A DNA stretch of 64,000 nt, from the NCBI GenBank assembly GCA_948144175.1, contig CANXME010001453.1, positions 1,984,001 through 2,048,000 of the forward strand. Reading direction: 5' to 3'. Under the pieces are notes generated by a model, which had not been told where the DNA came from, searched no databases, and worked only from the letters and a program-made list of their open reading frames with translations. The translations under genes were made by a program, and so were the position numbers. The stretch is from Closterium sp. NIES-65 (Eukaryota > Streptophyta > Zygnematophyceae > Desmidiales > Closteriaceae). Of this stretch, positions 59,501 through 64,000 are shown in pieces (within the stretch, counting starts at the first letter, position 1; each line of letters starts with the position of its first letter).

Positions 59501-62500
59501 CAGGGTGTCAAGGTTTAAGCTTAGACCCGATCCACTAGTAGTGAGCTCTAGGCTTGAGCAAGGTGGCAAACACCACGTTCGAGGCGAACCGAACAGGTTT
59601 TGTTTTTCAGCTTAAATCGTTCGCCCGAACGTGCTCGATGTTCGCCCGAACACGTTCGTGTTCGTGGCGCTGCTGCAAAACGCCCCGTGTCGAACACGAA
59701 CGTGTTCGAGGTTCGCCCGAACACGCCTCCACAGGCGAACAGCGAACACCTGTTTTTGGCTAAACTGTTCGCCGAACCGAACACTGTTCGGTTCGGCAAA
59801 AGGACGTGTTCGAGAAGGGGCGAACACGAACATGTCCGTGTTCGCCCTTTGCTCATCCCTAGTGAGCTCAAAGCTCTTTAAGTACATCAGAAATTATCAA
59901 GGTATGGATGGGGAGGGAATTGGGGGCAATCCTAGGGAATTGAGGGTAATCCCAAGGCAATCTCCAATTGGTGGGTTGGAGATTACATTTGTGTTTGGTT
60001 GGGATGTGGGTGTACACCCAACCAAACACAAAGTGCGAACTACACTAAACTAGGATATAAAAAGTACAAGTACAAATGTGAGATTCAGGGCGAACATTAA
60101 CACAGGGCTGCACGGGGGTGCACAGGATTACACAGGAGTGCACACGGATGCATAGAGGTGCATAGGAATGGAAAGAATGGAAGGAAGAGAGAAGAGAATA
60201 AATGCACAAGGCCAGGGCCAGTCAGTCCCCAGTGGGACTCTCCACCCAGCAGCTCCTGGCACCTCAACAGGCACGCTGTACAACCTAATAAAACCCTTCT
60301 CTACCGCTCCACAATTCCTTTTGACTCAAAGTTTCCTCCTAATCAGCTGATCCATCTCCCCCACCAGCAGCACACACACTCCCCTGCTCCTCTCCCCTGC
60401 TCCTCTCCCCTGCTCCTCTCCCCTGCTCCTCTCCCCTGCTCCTCTCCCCTGCTCCTCTCCCCTGCTCCTCTCCCCTGCTCCTCTCCCCTGCTCCTCTCCC
60501 CTGCTCCTCTCCCCTGCTCCTCTCCCCTGCTCCTCTCCCCTGCTCCTCTCCCCTGCTCCTCCCCTGCTCCTCTCCCCTGCTCCTCTCCCCTGCTCCTCTC
60601 CCCTGCTCCTCTCCCCTGCTCCTCTCCCCTGCTCCTCTCCCCTGCTCCTCTCCCCTGCTCCTCTCCCCTGCTCCTCTCCCCTGCTCCTCTCCCCTGCTCC
60701 TCTCCCCTGCTCCTCTCCCCTGCTCCTCTCCCCTGCTCCTCTCCCCTGCTCCTCTCCCCTGCTCCTCTCCCCTGCTCCTCTCCCCTGCTCCTCTCCCCTG
60801 CTCCTCTCCCCTGCTCCTCTCCCCTGCTCCTCTCCCCTGCTCCTCTCCCCTGCTCCTCTCCCCTGCTCCTCTCCCCTGCTCCTCTCCCCTGCTCCTCTCC
60901 CCTGCTCCTCTCCCCTGCTCCTCTCCCCTGCTCCTCTCCCCTGCTCCTCTCCCCTGCTCCTCTCCCCTGCTCCTCCTCACAGAAACGCCTCCCTCGACAC
61001 TTGAGTCCCATGGTCGACCCCTCCACTCCAAAATCTCATCCCATGGTCTGGTCCTTGTCGATGCTCATTCATCTCACCCACCACCACCACCACGCATATG
61101 ACGTACCCTCCACACACACCTCACGTGGTGAGACGCCTCACGTGGTGAGACGCCTTCCCAGCTTGTGCTCCTTGCGGACCAACCAGCTCATCCACCACCA
61201 CCACCACCACACACCCACGCACGCCTCACTCATAACATCATGTCCTCACAAGCACAACCCTTTTCAACAACTCCCAGCCCCCCCGAACCATTTCCACCCT
61301 TCCCAATTCTTGCCAACCGCTCCAAAAACATCCCTACCTTTTGGTCCTTGCTGATGAGCTGATCCATCTCATCCACCAGCAGCACACACACTCCTCCCCC
61401 CCCCTCCCCCTCCTCCCCCTCCCCCTCCCCCTCCTCCTCCTCCTCCACCTCCTCCCCCTCCCCCCCCCTCCTCTGCCTCCTCTCCCCTGTCCCCCCTCCC
61501 TCCGCCCACCCCCCCTTCCTCTCCCACCTCCTCTACCCCTGCCACTCCCTCTGTTTACCCCGCCAGGAGCAGAGGCGGGGTGAGGGGAGGCAAATCGGAG
61601 GTTGAGGGAGTGAAGAGCTTTCTTCCACGCCACCCTCTGGCCAGTCAGTGCCTCCCACAGAACCTGCAGTGATGCCGGGCAATGGCAGGAAGGCCATGAG
61701 GACGTTGGTGGCAGAGGGAGGAGGCCGAGAAGGAGGGTGTTGGTGGGGAGGGGATTGTAAGAAACCAACAGAGAAGAAGGAAGGCAGTGGGTGAGGAGAC
61801 ACGCGCAGGGAAAGGGGGGGGGGGGAGAGAAGGGGGTGGGGGAGAGAAGGGGGTGGGGGAGAGAAGGGGGTGGGGGAGAGAAGGGGGTGGGGGAGAGAAG
61901 GGGGTGGGGGAGAGAAGGGGGGGGGGAGAGAAGGGGGTGGGGGAGAGAAGGGGGGGGGGGAGAGAAGGGGGTGGGGGGGAAGGGGACTTGGGGCGCGTGT
62001 GATGTGAATTCAGGTTCGAACAACAGTTTGACCTCTTTATGCTTCGTGAATTCAGATTCGTGAATTTTGCTAGTCAACAACTCTGCACTTGTGTGATTCT
62101 GAATTCTGGACGGGACTCGAATTTGAGCATGAACGTGTGCACGTCCAAGCGAACAGGTGCACGTCCAAGCGAACAGGTGCACGTCCAAGCGAACAGGTGC
62201 GCGTCCAAGCGAACAGGTGCACGTCCAAGCGAACAGGTGCACGTCCAAGCGAACAGGTGCACGTCCAAGCGAACAGGTGCACGTCCAAGCGAACAGGTGC
62301 GCGTCCAAGCGAACAGGTGCACGTCCAAGCGAACAGGTGCACGTCCAAGCGAACAGGTGCACGTCCAAGCGAACAGGTGTACGTTCAAGCGAACAGGTGC
62401 ACGTCCAAGCGAACAGGTGCGCGTCCAAGCGAACAGGTGCACGTCCAAGCGAACAGGTGCACGTCCAAGCGAACAGGTGTACGTTCAAGCGAACAGGTGC

Positions 62501-63966
62501 ACGTCCAAGCGACAGGTCCAAGCGAACAGGTGCACGTCCAAGCGAACAGGTGCACGTCCAAGCGAACAGGTGCACGTCCAAGCGAACAGGTGCACGTCCA
62601 AGCGAACAGGTGCACGTCCAAGCGAACAGGTGCACGTCCAAGCGAACAGGTGCACGTCCAAGCGAACAGGTGCACGTCCAAGCGAACAGGTGCACGTCCA
62701 AGCGAACAGGTGCACGTCCAAGCGAACAGGTGCACGTCCAAGCAAACAGGTGCACGTCCAAGCGAACAGGTGCACGTCCAAGCGAACAGGTGCACGTCCA
62801 AGCAAACAGGTGCACGTCCAAGCGAACAGGTGCACGTCCAAGCGAACAGGTGTACGTCCAAGCGAACAGGTGTACTTAACAAGTACAGCCCTTACACGGG
62901 ATAACCTACCAGGCCTAGTCGCGGCTCGTCAAACATCGAATCTCGATAGTCGACCCTCTATGTAGTGTTGTGATGTGCTGGAAATTGGCACCCGCGACTC
63001 GAACCTCTATGTAGTACTGTGAATGAGTTAGTCAAGTGCACGTTTGAACCAAAAAGGGGTGAAAACCGACTAAAAAGACAAACTTTGGGATGTGCGCCGA
63101 ATCACACACGCCCTTACAGAGAAGAAGGCAGTGGGGGCGGGCAGGCGCAGGGCGTTGATGTGGACGAACTGGAAAGGCGGCAGCCGCCCGACCCTGCTGC
63201 TCCTCCTCGCCTGCCTCATCACCTCCACCACCACTGCTGTCTTGCCCGTGCCCGGTACTCCACTGATGTACAAACACCGTGAGTTCACCTGCTGCTTTCC
63301 TGCCCCCTCCTCCTGCTGTTCCCCGTCCTCGCGACCCTCCTGCAGCCCCTTCTGCTGCCCTTCCTGCGGCTTCTCTCCCTCTGCCTCTTGCTCATCCCTC
63401 ACCTCCTCCTGTTTTCTCCGCCTTCCACTCGCTCTCCCTCTCCCTCTCCCCCTCCCCCTCTCCTTCCCTCGCCCGCCTCCCTTCCCTCCCACACCCATGC
63501 CCTCCTTGTTCCCCTTCTCTTGCTCTGTGCCCGCTACTCCGCCTCCTGCCCTTTTCCCGCCATCTTCCCCGAAAGCGCCTCCCCCAAGATTAATTTCCCC
63601 AGATCCACCTCCCCCAGATCCACCTCCCCCAGATCCGCCCCCAACCACTCTCGCCACAAACCCCTCCACCTCCTGCTGCTCCTTCTCGCGGCACGGCAGG
63701 CACGGCGGCACACGGGACAGCTGCAGCGCCCTCTTCGCCCTCCGCACCGCCGCCAACCCGCCTACCGTCCTCCCCCTCTGCTCACCATCCTTCCTCACAT
63801 AGCTCTCTGACTCATCCCTCTCCCCATCCTCCTCCTCGCCCTCCTCATCCCCCTCCCCGTCGCTTTCCCCATCCCCCTCATCCCACGTATCATCTCTCTC
63901 ATCCTCTCTCTCTCCCACCAGCATCGCAGAATGCCCTCCGGCGCTCCTCCGATCACTATGGAACAC
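41467..63966 (-). CDS. ORC1: Origin recognition complex subunit 1 (3' part of gene, ten exons)
   Basis: ORC1 is the AAA+ ATPase of the origin recognition complex, which binds nuclear replication origins and helps load MCM helicases. Exons in minus-strand order: 63966 or beyond to 63118, 61663-61537, 61390-61338, 59475-59418, 58690-58512, 57470-56469, 55880-55756, 42201-42130, 41733-41650, 41533-41467. All introns are GT-AG and all phases agree. Seen: Walker A GVPGTGKT, Walker B LLVDEMD, sensor-1 [17 protein letters not shown], sensor-2 region [12 protein letters not shown], then a winged-helix domain ending in LPWLSRHLG, matching the plant ORC1 ending DLPWLANYL. BAH and PHD domains expected in plants lie off the right edge. 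The protein carries unusual low-complexity insertions before Walker A and after the sensor-2 helix. One intron is 13.5 kb through transposon insertion. No stop breaks the exons. Confidence 0.93.
41650..41733 (-). CDS. ORC1: ORC1 exon: [13 protein letters not shown] block
   Basis: 84 bp encoding [18 protein letters not shown], then VQRIQLNLP, matching plant CDLGECRIVLCEPGEKHRLQ and KLQLNFP. Acceptor ctccag; donor AAG|gtatgt. Confidence 0.9.
41885..42092. repeat. (GGGAGA)n simple repeat in ORC1 intron
   Basis: Nearly pure gagagg/gggaga hexamer array with a few gggagtggg variants. It lies in the intron between ORC1 exons 42130 and 41733; on the transcribed strand it is a long pyrimidine tract (ctctccc). 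Confidence 0.92.
42130..42201 (-). CDS. ORC1: ORC1 exon: winged helix, second part
   Basis: 72 bp encoding [20 protein letters not shown] then LAA, corresponding to plant NGEAFPGWDILLKIG. Acceptor cctag; donor TG|gtgagt. Phases join correctly to 55756 and 41733 although 13.5 kb of transposons lie upstream. Confidence 0.8.
42600..43128 (-). pseudogene. hAT transposase tail and 3' end
   Basis: The acidic/basic tail continues left of the [24 protein letters not shown], then Lys/Gly-rich [18 protein letters not shown] and long Glu/Asp runs. It contains an imperfect duplication (about 42770-42900). Transcription of hAT would end between here and 42441. Confidence 0.6.
43137..43899. mobile_element. 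Non-autonomous hAT-type MITE with GGGTC arrays
   Basis: 763 bp flanked by the 8-bp duplication TCCTCTTC (43129-43136 and 43900-43907). Ends are TAGAGTTGAGCAGGTGCCCC and, on the other strand, GTTGAGCATGTGGCCCG. About 120-190 bp at each end are dense alternations of gggtcgg and ccgaccc. The middle (43400-43800) is ordinary sequence with a hairpin (aatgtaaatc...gatttacatt, about 43410-43453). No coding sequence seen. It interrupts the hAT transposase tail. Confidence 0.82.
43900..44630 (-). pseudogene. hAT transposase, C-terminal dimerisation part
   Basis: Encodes [20 protein letters not shown]...[20 protein letters not shown], then [20 protein letters not shown] and [20 protein letters not shown], the hATC dimerisation domain. 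A stop near 44498, after LLNPRN, and a five-copy 17-bp minisatellite (44306-44395) interrupt it. It ends in an acidic tail ([14 protein letters not shown]), where the MITE inserted. Confidence 0.8.
44306..44396. repeat. 17-bp minisatellite in hAT transposase
   Basis: Five copies of a ctgtgatactgagccag unit within the transposase C-terminal region. It adds repeated [12 protein letters not shown]-like residues when read on the minus strand. Confidence 0.9.
44804..45733 (-). pseudogene. hAT transposase, catalytic (DUF659-like) part
   Basis: Encodes ...[38 protein letters not shown], then [59 protein letters not shown]. The [12 protein letters not shown] and CAAHCLDLML-type motifs are typical of DUF659 hAT transposases. 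A frame change near 45480 separates the first two blocks from the rest. A likely GT-AG intron (44631-44803, A-rich on the plus strand) follows at the donor GCTG|gtaagt. Confidence 0.85.
45734..46100 (+). repeat. 5' LTR of methyltransferase-bearing Ty3
   Basis: About 367 bp, TGTCACC...TTTCA. Homology with the 3' LTR runs two bases further (TA). No Met-tRNA type primer-binding site follows; the sequence after it is taacaaccagaaagg, so another primer is likely. Confidence 0.88.
46129..49074 (+). CDS. Gag of the methyltransferase-bearing Ty3 element
   Basis: 981 residues, several times longer than usual Ty3 gag. Residues 1 to about 630 are an Arg/Gly/Asp-rich region with repeats like [15 protein letters not shown] (about 30-33 residues per unit, 46790-47950). 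A retrotransposon gag core follows ([40 protein letters not shown]), then three knuckles: [42 protein letters not shown], and an acidic C-terminus. The repeats resemble RS/RGG-rich RNA-binding disorder; that role is inference. Confidence 0.9.
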   Translation: MDVYEMRYGRNYGRHEADRSRRARSRERGRSLERSPQRPERSPRRPAFCADQVSLAPDRQEGGSAREGRGGSGSVTTGSDPWRTDGRHGADGGRGYRQDTGAYRSPEEGYRRREERSRGRGLEGLFSGRQGDLDVDGEDEADSANRVRETNREGETKGDDEPQEEGAGEQREMPAGVDDDDPAQAGVAAEPSTAEAEEKGGTTRDLPRDGEKGDGGGRGSGARSPDPRQQRDEGRGDGARSPDPRLNRDGGRGGCARLPEARLNCDGGRDGGTRSPHPRMYREGGRGGGARSPDPRQQGDEGRGDGARSPDPRLNRDGGRGGGARLPEPRLNRDGGRDGGTRSPDPRMYREGGRGGGARSPYPRQQRDEGRGDGARSPATRLNRDGGRGGCARSPEPRLNRDGGRDGGTRLPDPRMYWEGGRGGGTRSPDRRQNRDGERSGGARSPDLRLPHEDGRHGSGYRSPGRQQLQEERRRGGYRSPELRRHQDSGRGGSVRSPDPRRYHNWRSGGELRSPGPRYPRDERRGGDYRSPDLQRYHGERWGSETRSPDWHRQHEESRGGGYSSQLRQQSRDEGRGGGYHSPDRYWQHDGRRTSEGGRDQRNSREEGSGLMHSLERAREAREGILRARERGASGRSAGGPSEAWGEGKGSTVMATRVEVPARFSGDQRTGPTLKNYLMQVGNVRYRCKRSGMDSVDFFLSLPNTLEGEAETLYRMKMDELLERAGRYGEDPTEAFLRRLKRQFPGHTAEKVREFQDFRKGRGESLLTYYNRLVNLAEDVTCADMALLVSKFLDGLEGTLGSGLRMKVYEMGADTMLEEVFELAEKMELAQRKYEAYRPRQAERGRGPTWAAAMIPEEKDRAAGRGETRPDTRTCHRCGQPGHLRRDCKNCDSCGKRGHRRRECPTAPKCEVCGKGGHAAKECYQREGAAKKSPEDLEKQISRLQAQLQAMGPRREAEAGMYAKEEEEEDVEQDEEAAFMV
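49096..53551 (+). CDS. Pol region of the methyltransferase-bearing Ty3 element
   Basis: Pol follows gag after about 20 bp in a different frame, so it may depend on frameshifting or re-initiation as known in Ty3 relatives. Domains: aspartic protease, methyltransferase-like domain, reverse transcriptase ([36 protein letters not shown]), RNase H ([19 protein letters not shown]), integrase ([40 protein letters not shown]). No chromodomain is seen after the integrase, unlike the Ty3 at 2285. About one break in the region. Confidence 0.88.
49860..50840 (+). other. C5-cytosine DNA methyltransferase-like domain within Ty3 pol
   Basis: About 325 residues between protease and reverse transcriptase, in frame with both. 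Segments fit the ordered motifs of C5-methyltransferases: motif [21 protein letters not shown] (from 49870), motif II-like IYVEKAP, motif IV-like [17 protein letters not shown] (about 50116-50166, with the Cys-Gln pair where the catalytic cysteine sits), motif VI-like YLLEHLD, motif VIII-like [18 protein letters not shown] (about 50358-50412), and a C-terminal [13 protein letters not shown]...[15 protein letters not shown] resembling motifs IX-X and the target-recognition end. Order and spacing are those of the Dnmt family; I cannot place it in a subfamily by eye. Whether it methylates DNA is unknown. Confidence 0.82.
53845..54211 (+). repeat. 3' LTR of methyltransferase-bearing Ty3
   Basis: About 367 bp, nearly identical to 45734-46100. 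Unusually it is not the end of the inserted DNA. Confidence 0.88.
54212..54301 (+). repeat. 90-bp tail beyond the 3' LTR, copy of 53757-53843
   Basis: Begins after the LTR with gagagtggctgaggcaacc and ends ...tctccgaca. It repeats the stretch directly upstream of the LTR with about one change. The target duplication GTAA follows it, so it was part of the inserted molecule. Confidence 0.88.
54306..54690 (-). pseudogene. hAT transposase, N-terminal BED-finger part
   Basis: Encodes [20 protein letters not shown] then CINCK...RIKEHI, a BED-type zinc finger that binds DNA, followed by ...[11 protein letters not shown] and [17 protein letters not shown]. The frame runs to the Ty3 insertion point and continues at 45733 as [13 protein letters not shown], with no loss apart from the 4-bp duplication. 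A TGA lies just upstream of the EYWEHV block unless a splice acceptor (gcctcag) there is used. Confidence 0.8.
55652..55755. repeat. 21-bp minisatellite at an ORC1 splice donor
   Basis: Four to five copies of aggtgggttaccttggcgaac. On the transcribed strand each unit contains CCAAGGTAACCC, resembling a splice donor (AAG|GTAA). The array starts at the donor of the winged-helix exon. Confidence 0.88.
55756..55880 (-). CDS. ORC1: ORC1 exon: winged helix, first part
   Basis: Encodes [18 protein letters not shown], then [17 protein letters not shown], matching plant VSKLSKIFLTAMVHELYKTGMAETTFDRVA. Acceptor ctgtcag; donor AAG|gtgcca at 55756 gives phase 2, which fits the exon at 42201. This exon precedes the 13.5-kb intron. 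Confidence 0.87.
56150..56465. repeat. (CA)n/(CGCA)n microsatellite in ORC1 intron
   Basis: Long runs of cacaca mixed with cgcacgcacaca fill the intron between ORC1 exons ending at 56469 and starting at 55880. It begins within 10 bp of the donor. Confidence 0.93.
56469..57470 (-). CDS. ORC1: ORC1 exon: sensor 2, lid and low-complexity insert
   Basis: 1002 bp (334 codons), phase 0 at both ends. It starts [23 protein letters not shown] and ends [19 protein letters not shown]; in plants these blocks are separated by only a few dozen residues. Here about 280 residues of Ala/Gly-rich, then charged sequence intervene, including DVAGQP repeats from an 18-bp array (about 57275-57350). The frame is open, so the insert is probably translated. 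Confidence 0.87.
57275..57350. repeat. 18-bp coding minisatellite in ORC1
   Basis: About four copies of caggttgacctgccacgt within the exon 56469-57470, encoding DVAGQP repeats on the minus strand. Confidence 0.85.
57500..57700 (-). repeat. Possible SINE-like fragment in ORC1 intron
   Basis: On the minus strand a GGGATCAAAATTCCC segment (near 57690) resembles a tRNA B box, and the stretch ends in a tandem ctttac tail (57503-57522 as ggtaaa repeats). There is no A box; the upstream side merges into the 24-bp minisatellite. The SINE reading is tentative. Confidence 0.35.
57700..58072. repeat. 24-bp minisatellite in ORC1 intron
   Basis: About 15 copies of a aggggacctcatctttcatcgc-type unit, almost identical to each other, which suggests recent expansion. 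Open frames across it (MKDEVPSA repeats) reflect the 24-bp period and are not taken as genes. Confidence 0.93.
58512..58690 (-). CDS. ORC1: ORC1 exon: [21 protein letters not shown]
   Basis: 179 bp encoding the sensor-1 strand end and the helix with the Arg-finger region ([21 protein letters not shown]...IELAARK). Acceptor ccccag; donor AAG|gtgagg. The start of this exon and its acceptor are repeated in decayed form four times in the upstream intron (58775-59155). Confidence 0.92.
58775..59155 (-). repeat. Four decayed tandem copies of an ORC1 acceptor and exon start
   Basis: Minus-strand copies near 58775-58823 ([13 protein letters not shown]), 58878-58917 ([14 protein letters not shown]), 59000-59045 ([12 protein letters not shown]) and 59128-59155 (GIPNA) resemble the start of the exon at 58690 ([14 protein letters not shown]). 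Most keep an AG in front. They are spaced about 95-130 bp apart. Confidence 0.8.
59418..59475 (-). CDS. ORC1: ORC1 exon: VLYNIFEW / sensor 1
   Basis: 58 bp encoding [20 protein letters not shown], matching plant VLYNILDWPTKPNSKLVVLG. Acceptor ccccag; donor ATTG|gtaagg. The sensor-1 asparagine is in the next exon (GIANT). Confidence 0.9.
59549..59861. mobile_element. hAT-type MITE with GTTCG/CGAAC arrays
   Basis: 313 bp flanked by a perfect 8-bp duplication GTGAGCTC (59541-59548 and 59862-59869). Ends TAGGCTTGAGCAAGG and, on the other strand, TAGGGATGAGCAAAG form inverted repeats. The interior is packed with gttcg and cgaac in alternating orientation (cgttcgtgttcg, gttcgcccgaacacg). No coding sequence. 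It lies in an ORC1 intron. Confidence 0.88.
59988..60032. repeat. Perfect 16-bp inverted repeat (hairpin)
   Basis: tttgtgtttggttggg at 59988-60003 is perfectly complementary to 60017-60032, with a 13-bp loop. It lies in an ORC1 intron. It may be the tip of a foldback element whose ends I cannot define. Confidence 0.8.
60340..60383 (-). repeat. Decayed copy of the ORC1 Walker B exon
   Basis: On the minus strand gtgtgtgtgctgctggtgg...gagatggatcagct repeats the exon at 61338-61390 almost exactly, then diverges before the donor. Two weaker copies lie at about 61063-61100 and 61180-61215. Confidence 0.82.
60384..60977. repeat. 13-bp minisatellite in ORC1 intron
   Basis: About 45 copies of cctctcccctgct with one short copy near 60557. 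On the transcribed strand it is purine-rich (aggggagaggagc) and sits exactly where the upstream flank of the duplicated Walker B exon would be. Confidence 0.95.
61338..61390 (-). CDS. ORC1: ORC1 exon: Walker B
   Basis: A 53-bp exon encoding [18 protein letters not shown], matching plant PCILLIDELDLLVTRNQS. DE of the Walker B motif is present. Acceptor gaggag with a very long pyrimidine tract (61391-61530); donor AAG|gtaggg. Three decayed copies of this exon lie in the following intron. Confidence 0.88.
61391..61530. repeat. C/T-rich tract upstream of ORC1 Walker B exon
   Basis: Nearly pure ctccccctcc on the plus strand, so purine-rich (ggaggggg) on the transcribed strand just before the acceptor. 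A normal acceptor has pyrimidines here, so recognition may rely on exon signals. Confidence 0.7.
61537..61663 (-). CDS. ORC1: ORC1 exon: VLWEALTG helix
   Basis: Encodes [20 protein letters not shown], matching plant VIYEALSGHRVGWKKAL. Acceptor ctgcag before 61663; donor GGG|gtagag after 61537 leaves phase 1, which fits the next exon. An earlier gtaaac donor would give the wrong phase. Confidence 0.85.
61808..61985. repeat. 17-bp G-rich minisatellite in ORC1 intron
   Basis: About ten copies of gggagagaagggggtgg. G-run spacing could allow G-quadruplexes on the plus strand. Confidence 0.92.
62136..62876. repeat. 20-bp minisatellite in ORC1 intron
   Basis: About 37 copies of acgtccaagcgaacaggtgc with few variants (gcgtcc, gtacgttc, aagcaaac) and one short unit near 62510. 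Near-identity of units implies recent expansion or homogenisation. Continuous frames over it are repeat by-products. Confidence 0.95.
63118..63966 (-). CDS. ORC1: ORC1 exon: AAA+ entry and Walker A
   Basis: At least 283 codons; the true start of this exon is not determined and may lie beyond the window. It begins with an acidic Glu/Asp/Gly stretch, then the lead-in helix ([24 protein letters not shown]), which matches plant ARAALLLATLPKSLPCRNKE. An inserted segment of roughly 120 residues (Gly/Ser runs, RGRGRG, Gln/Glu-rich) precedes [13 protein letters not shown] (Walker A codons 63238-63261) and [14 protein letters not shown]. The donor is TCT|gtaagg at 63118. An intron hidden in the low-complexity insert cannot be excluded. 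Confidence 0.88.
63588..63650. repeat. 15-bp coding repeat in ORC1 (GGGGS)
   Basis: Copies of agatccacctccccc encode [12 protein letters not shown] on the minus strand in the insert before Walker A. Linker-like and probably disordered. Confidence 0.85.
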
Positions 63967-64000
63967 GGAAAAGAGCCCATGGTCCCCGTCCCCTTGTGAA

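Noticed and set aside
60158-61354. 398-codon plus-strand frame (Pro/Leu/Ser-rich) and minus-strand [13 protein letters not shown] frames
   Set aside because: Entirely the 13-bp array and surrounding intron sequence.
62136-62876. CRISPR-like regular array
   Set aside because: The units are contiguous 20-bp repeats with no unique spacers, in a eukaryotic intron.
62039-62965. Long open frames on both strands across the 20-bp array
   Set aside because: All frames are produced by a 20-bp unit without stops. Splicing of ORC1 runs straight over it, so it is intron.
1-64000. tRNA, rRNA or organelle genes
   Set aside because: None seen. tRNA-like stretches are only retrotransposon primer-binding sites and one doubtful SINE B box.

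Overview
The window looks like a repeat-rich nuclear region of a green-lineage eukaryote, most likely a streptophyte alga. The only clear host gene, at the right end, has spliceosomal GT-AG introns and encodes ORC1. Its C-terminus ends in a plant-style LPWL motif. The rest is almost entirely transposable elements, several nested inside one another. The organism assignment is inference from ORC1 and the element types, not from a marker gene.

Left part (1 to about 18.8 kb): a Copia element (family B, copy 1, minus strand) was hit twice. A chromodomain-bearing Ty3/gypsy element (2285-9887, duplication AATGA) sits in it, and so does a very young Copia element of family A (10009-17615, duplication TTCGC, identical 133-bp LTRs, one long gag-pol frame). 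The Ty3 element itself carries a 1.7-kb non-autonomous Copia derivative (6434-8169, duplication GGAGT). Positions 1 to about 1635 hold part of another family A-like Copia.

Middle (18.8 to 40.7 kb): an old plus-strand Copia (family C) is the host layer. It contains a nearly whole family B copy (20062-26539) and a 5'-truncated LINE (27690 to about 36745, minus strand). The LINE is interrupted by a decayed family A/D-type Copia (28064-35254, duplication CCCAT). Family C then ends in a short LTR array (38391-40202), followed by an unrelated LTR (40203-40728).

Right part (41.5 to 64 kb): the 3' portion of ORC1 lies on the minus strand. Ten exons can be placed, with phases that agree at every junction; the 5' end lies beyond the window. 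One intron has grown to 13.5 kb because a hAT DNA transposon (42441-55383, 8-bp duplication) landed in it. That hAT was then hit by a small hAT-type MITE (43137-43899) and by a Ty3 element (45734-54301, duplication GTAA). The Ty3 element carries a C5-cytosine DNA methyltransferase-like domain between protease and reverse transcriptase, the most striking find here. ORC1 introns are also full of minisatellites and contain decayed tandem copies of ORC1's own splice acceptors and exon starts.

Splice sites, LTR ends and duplications were read by eye. Virus-like elements are described as fossils only.
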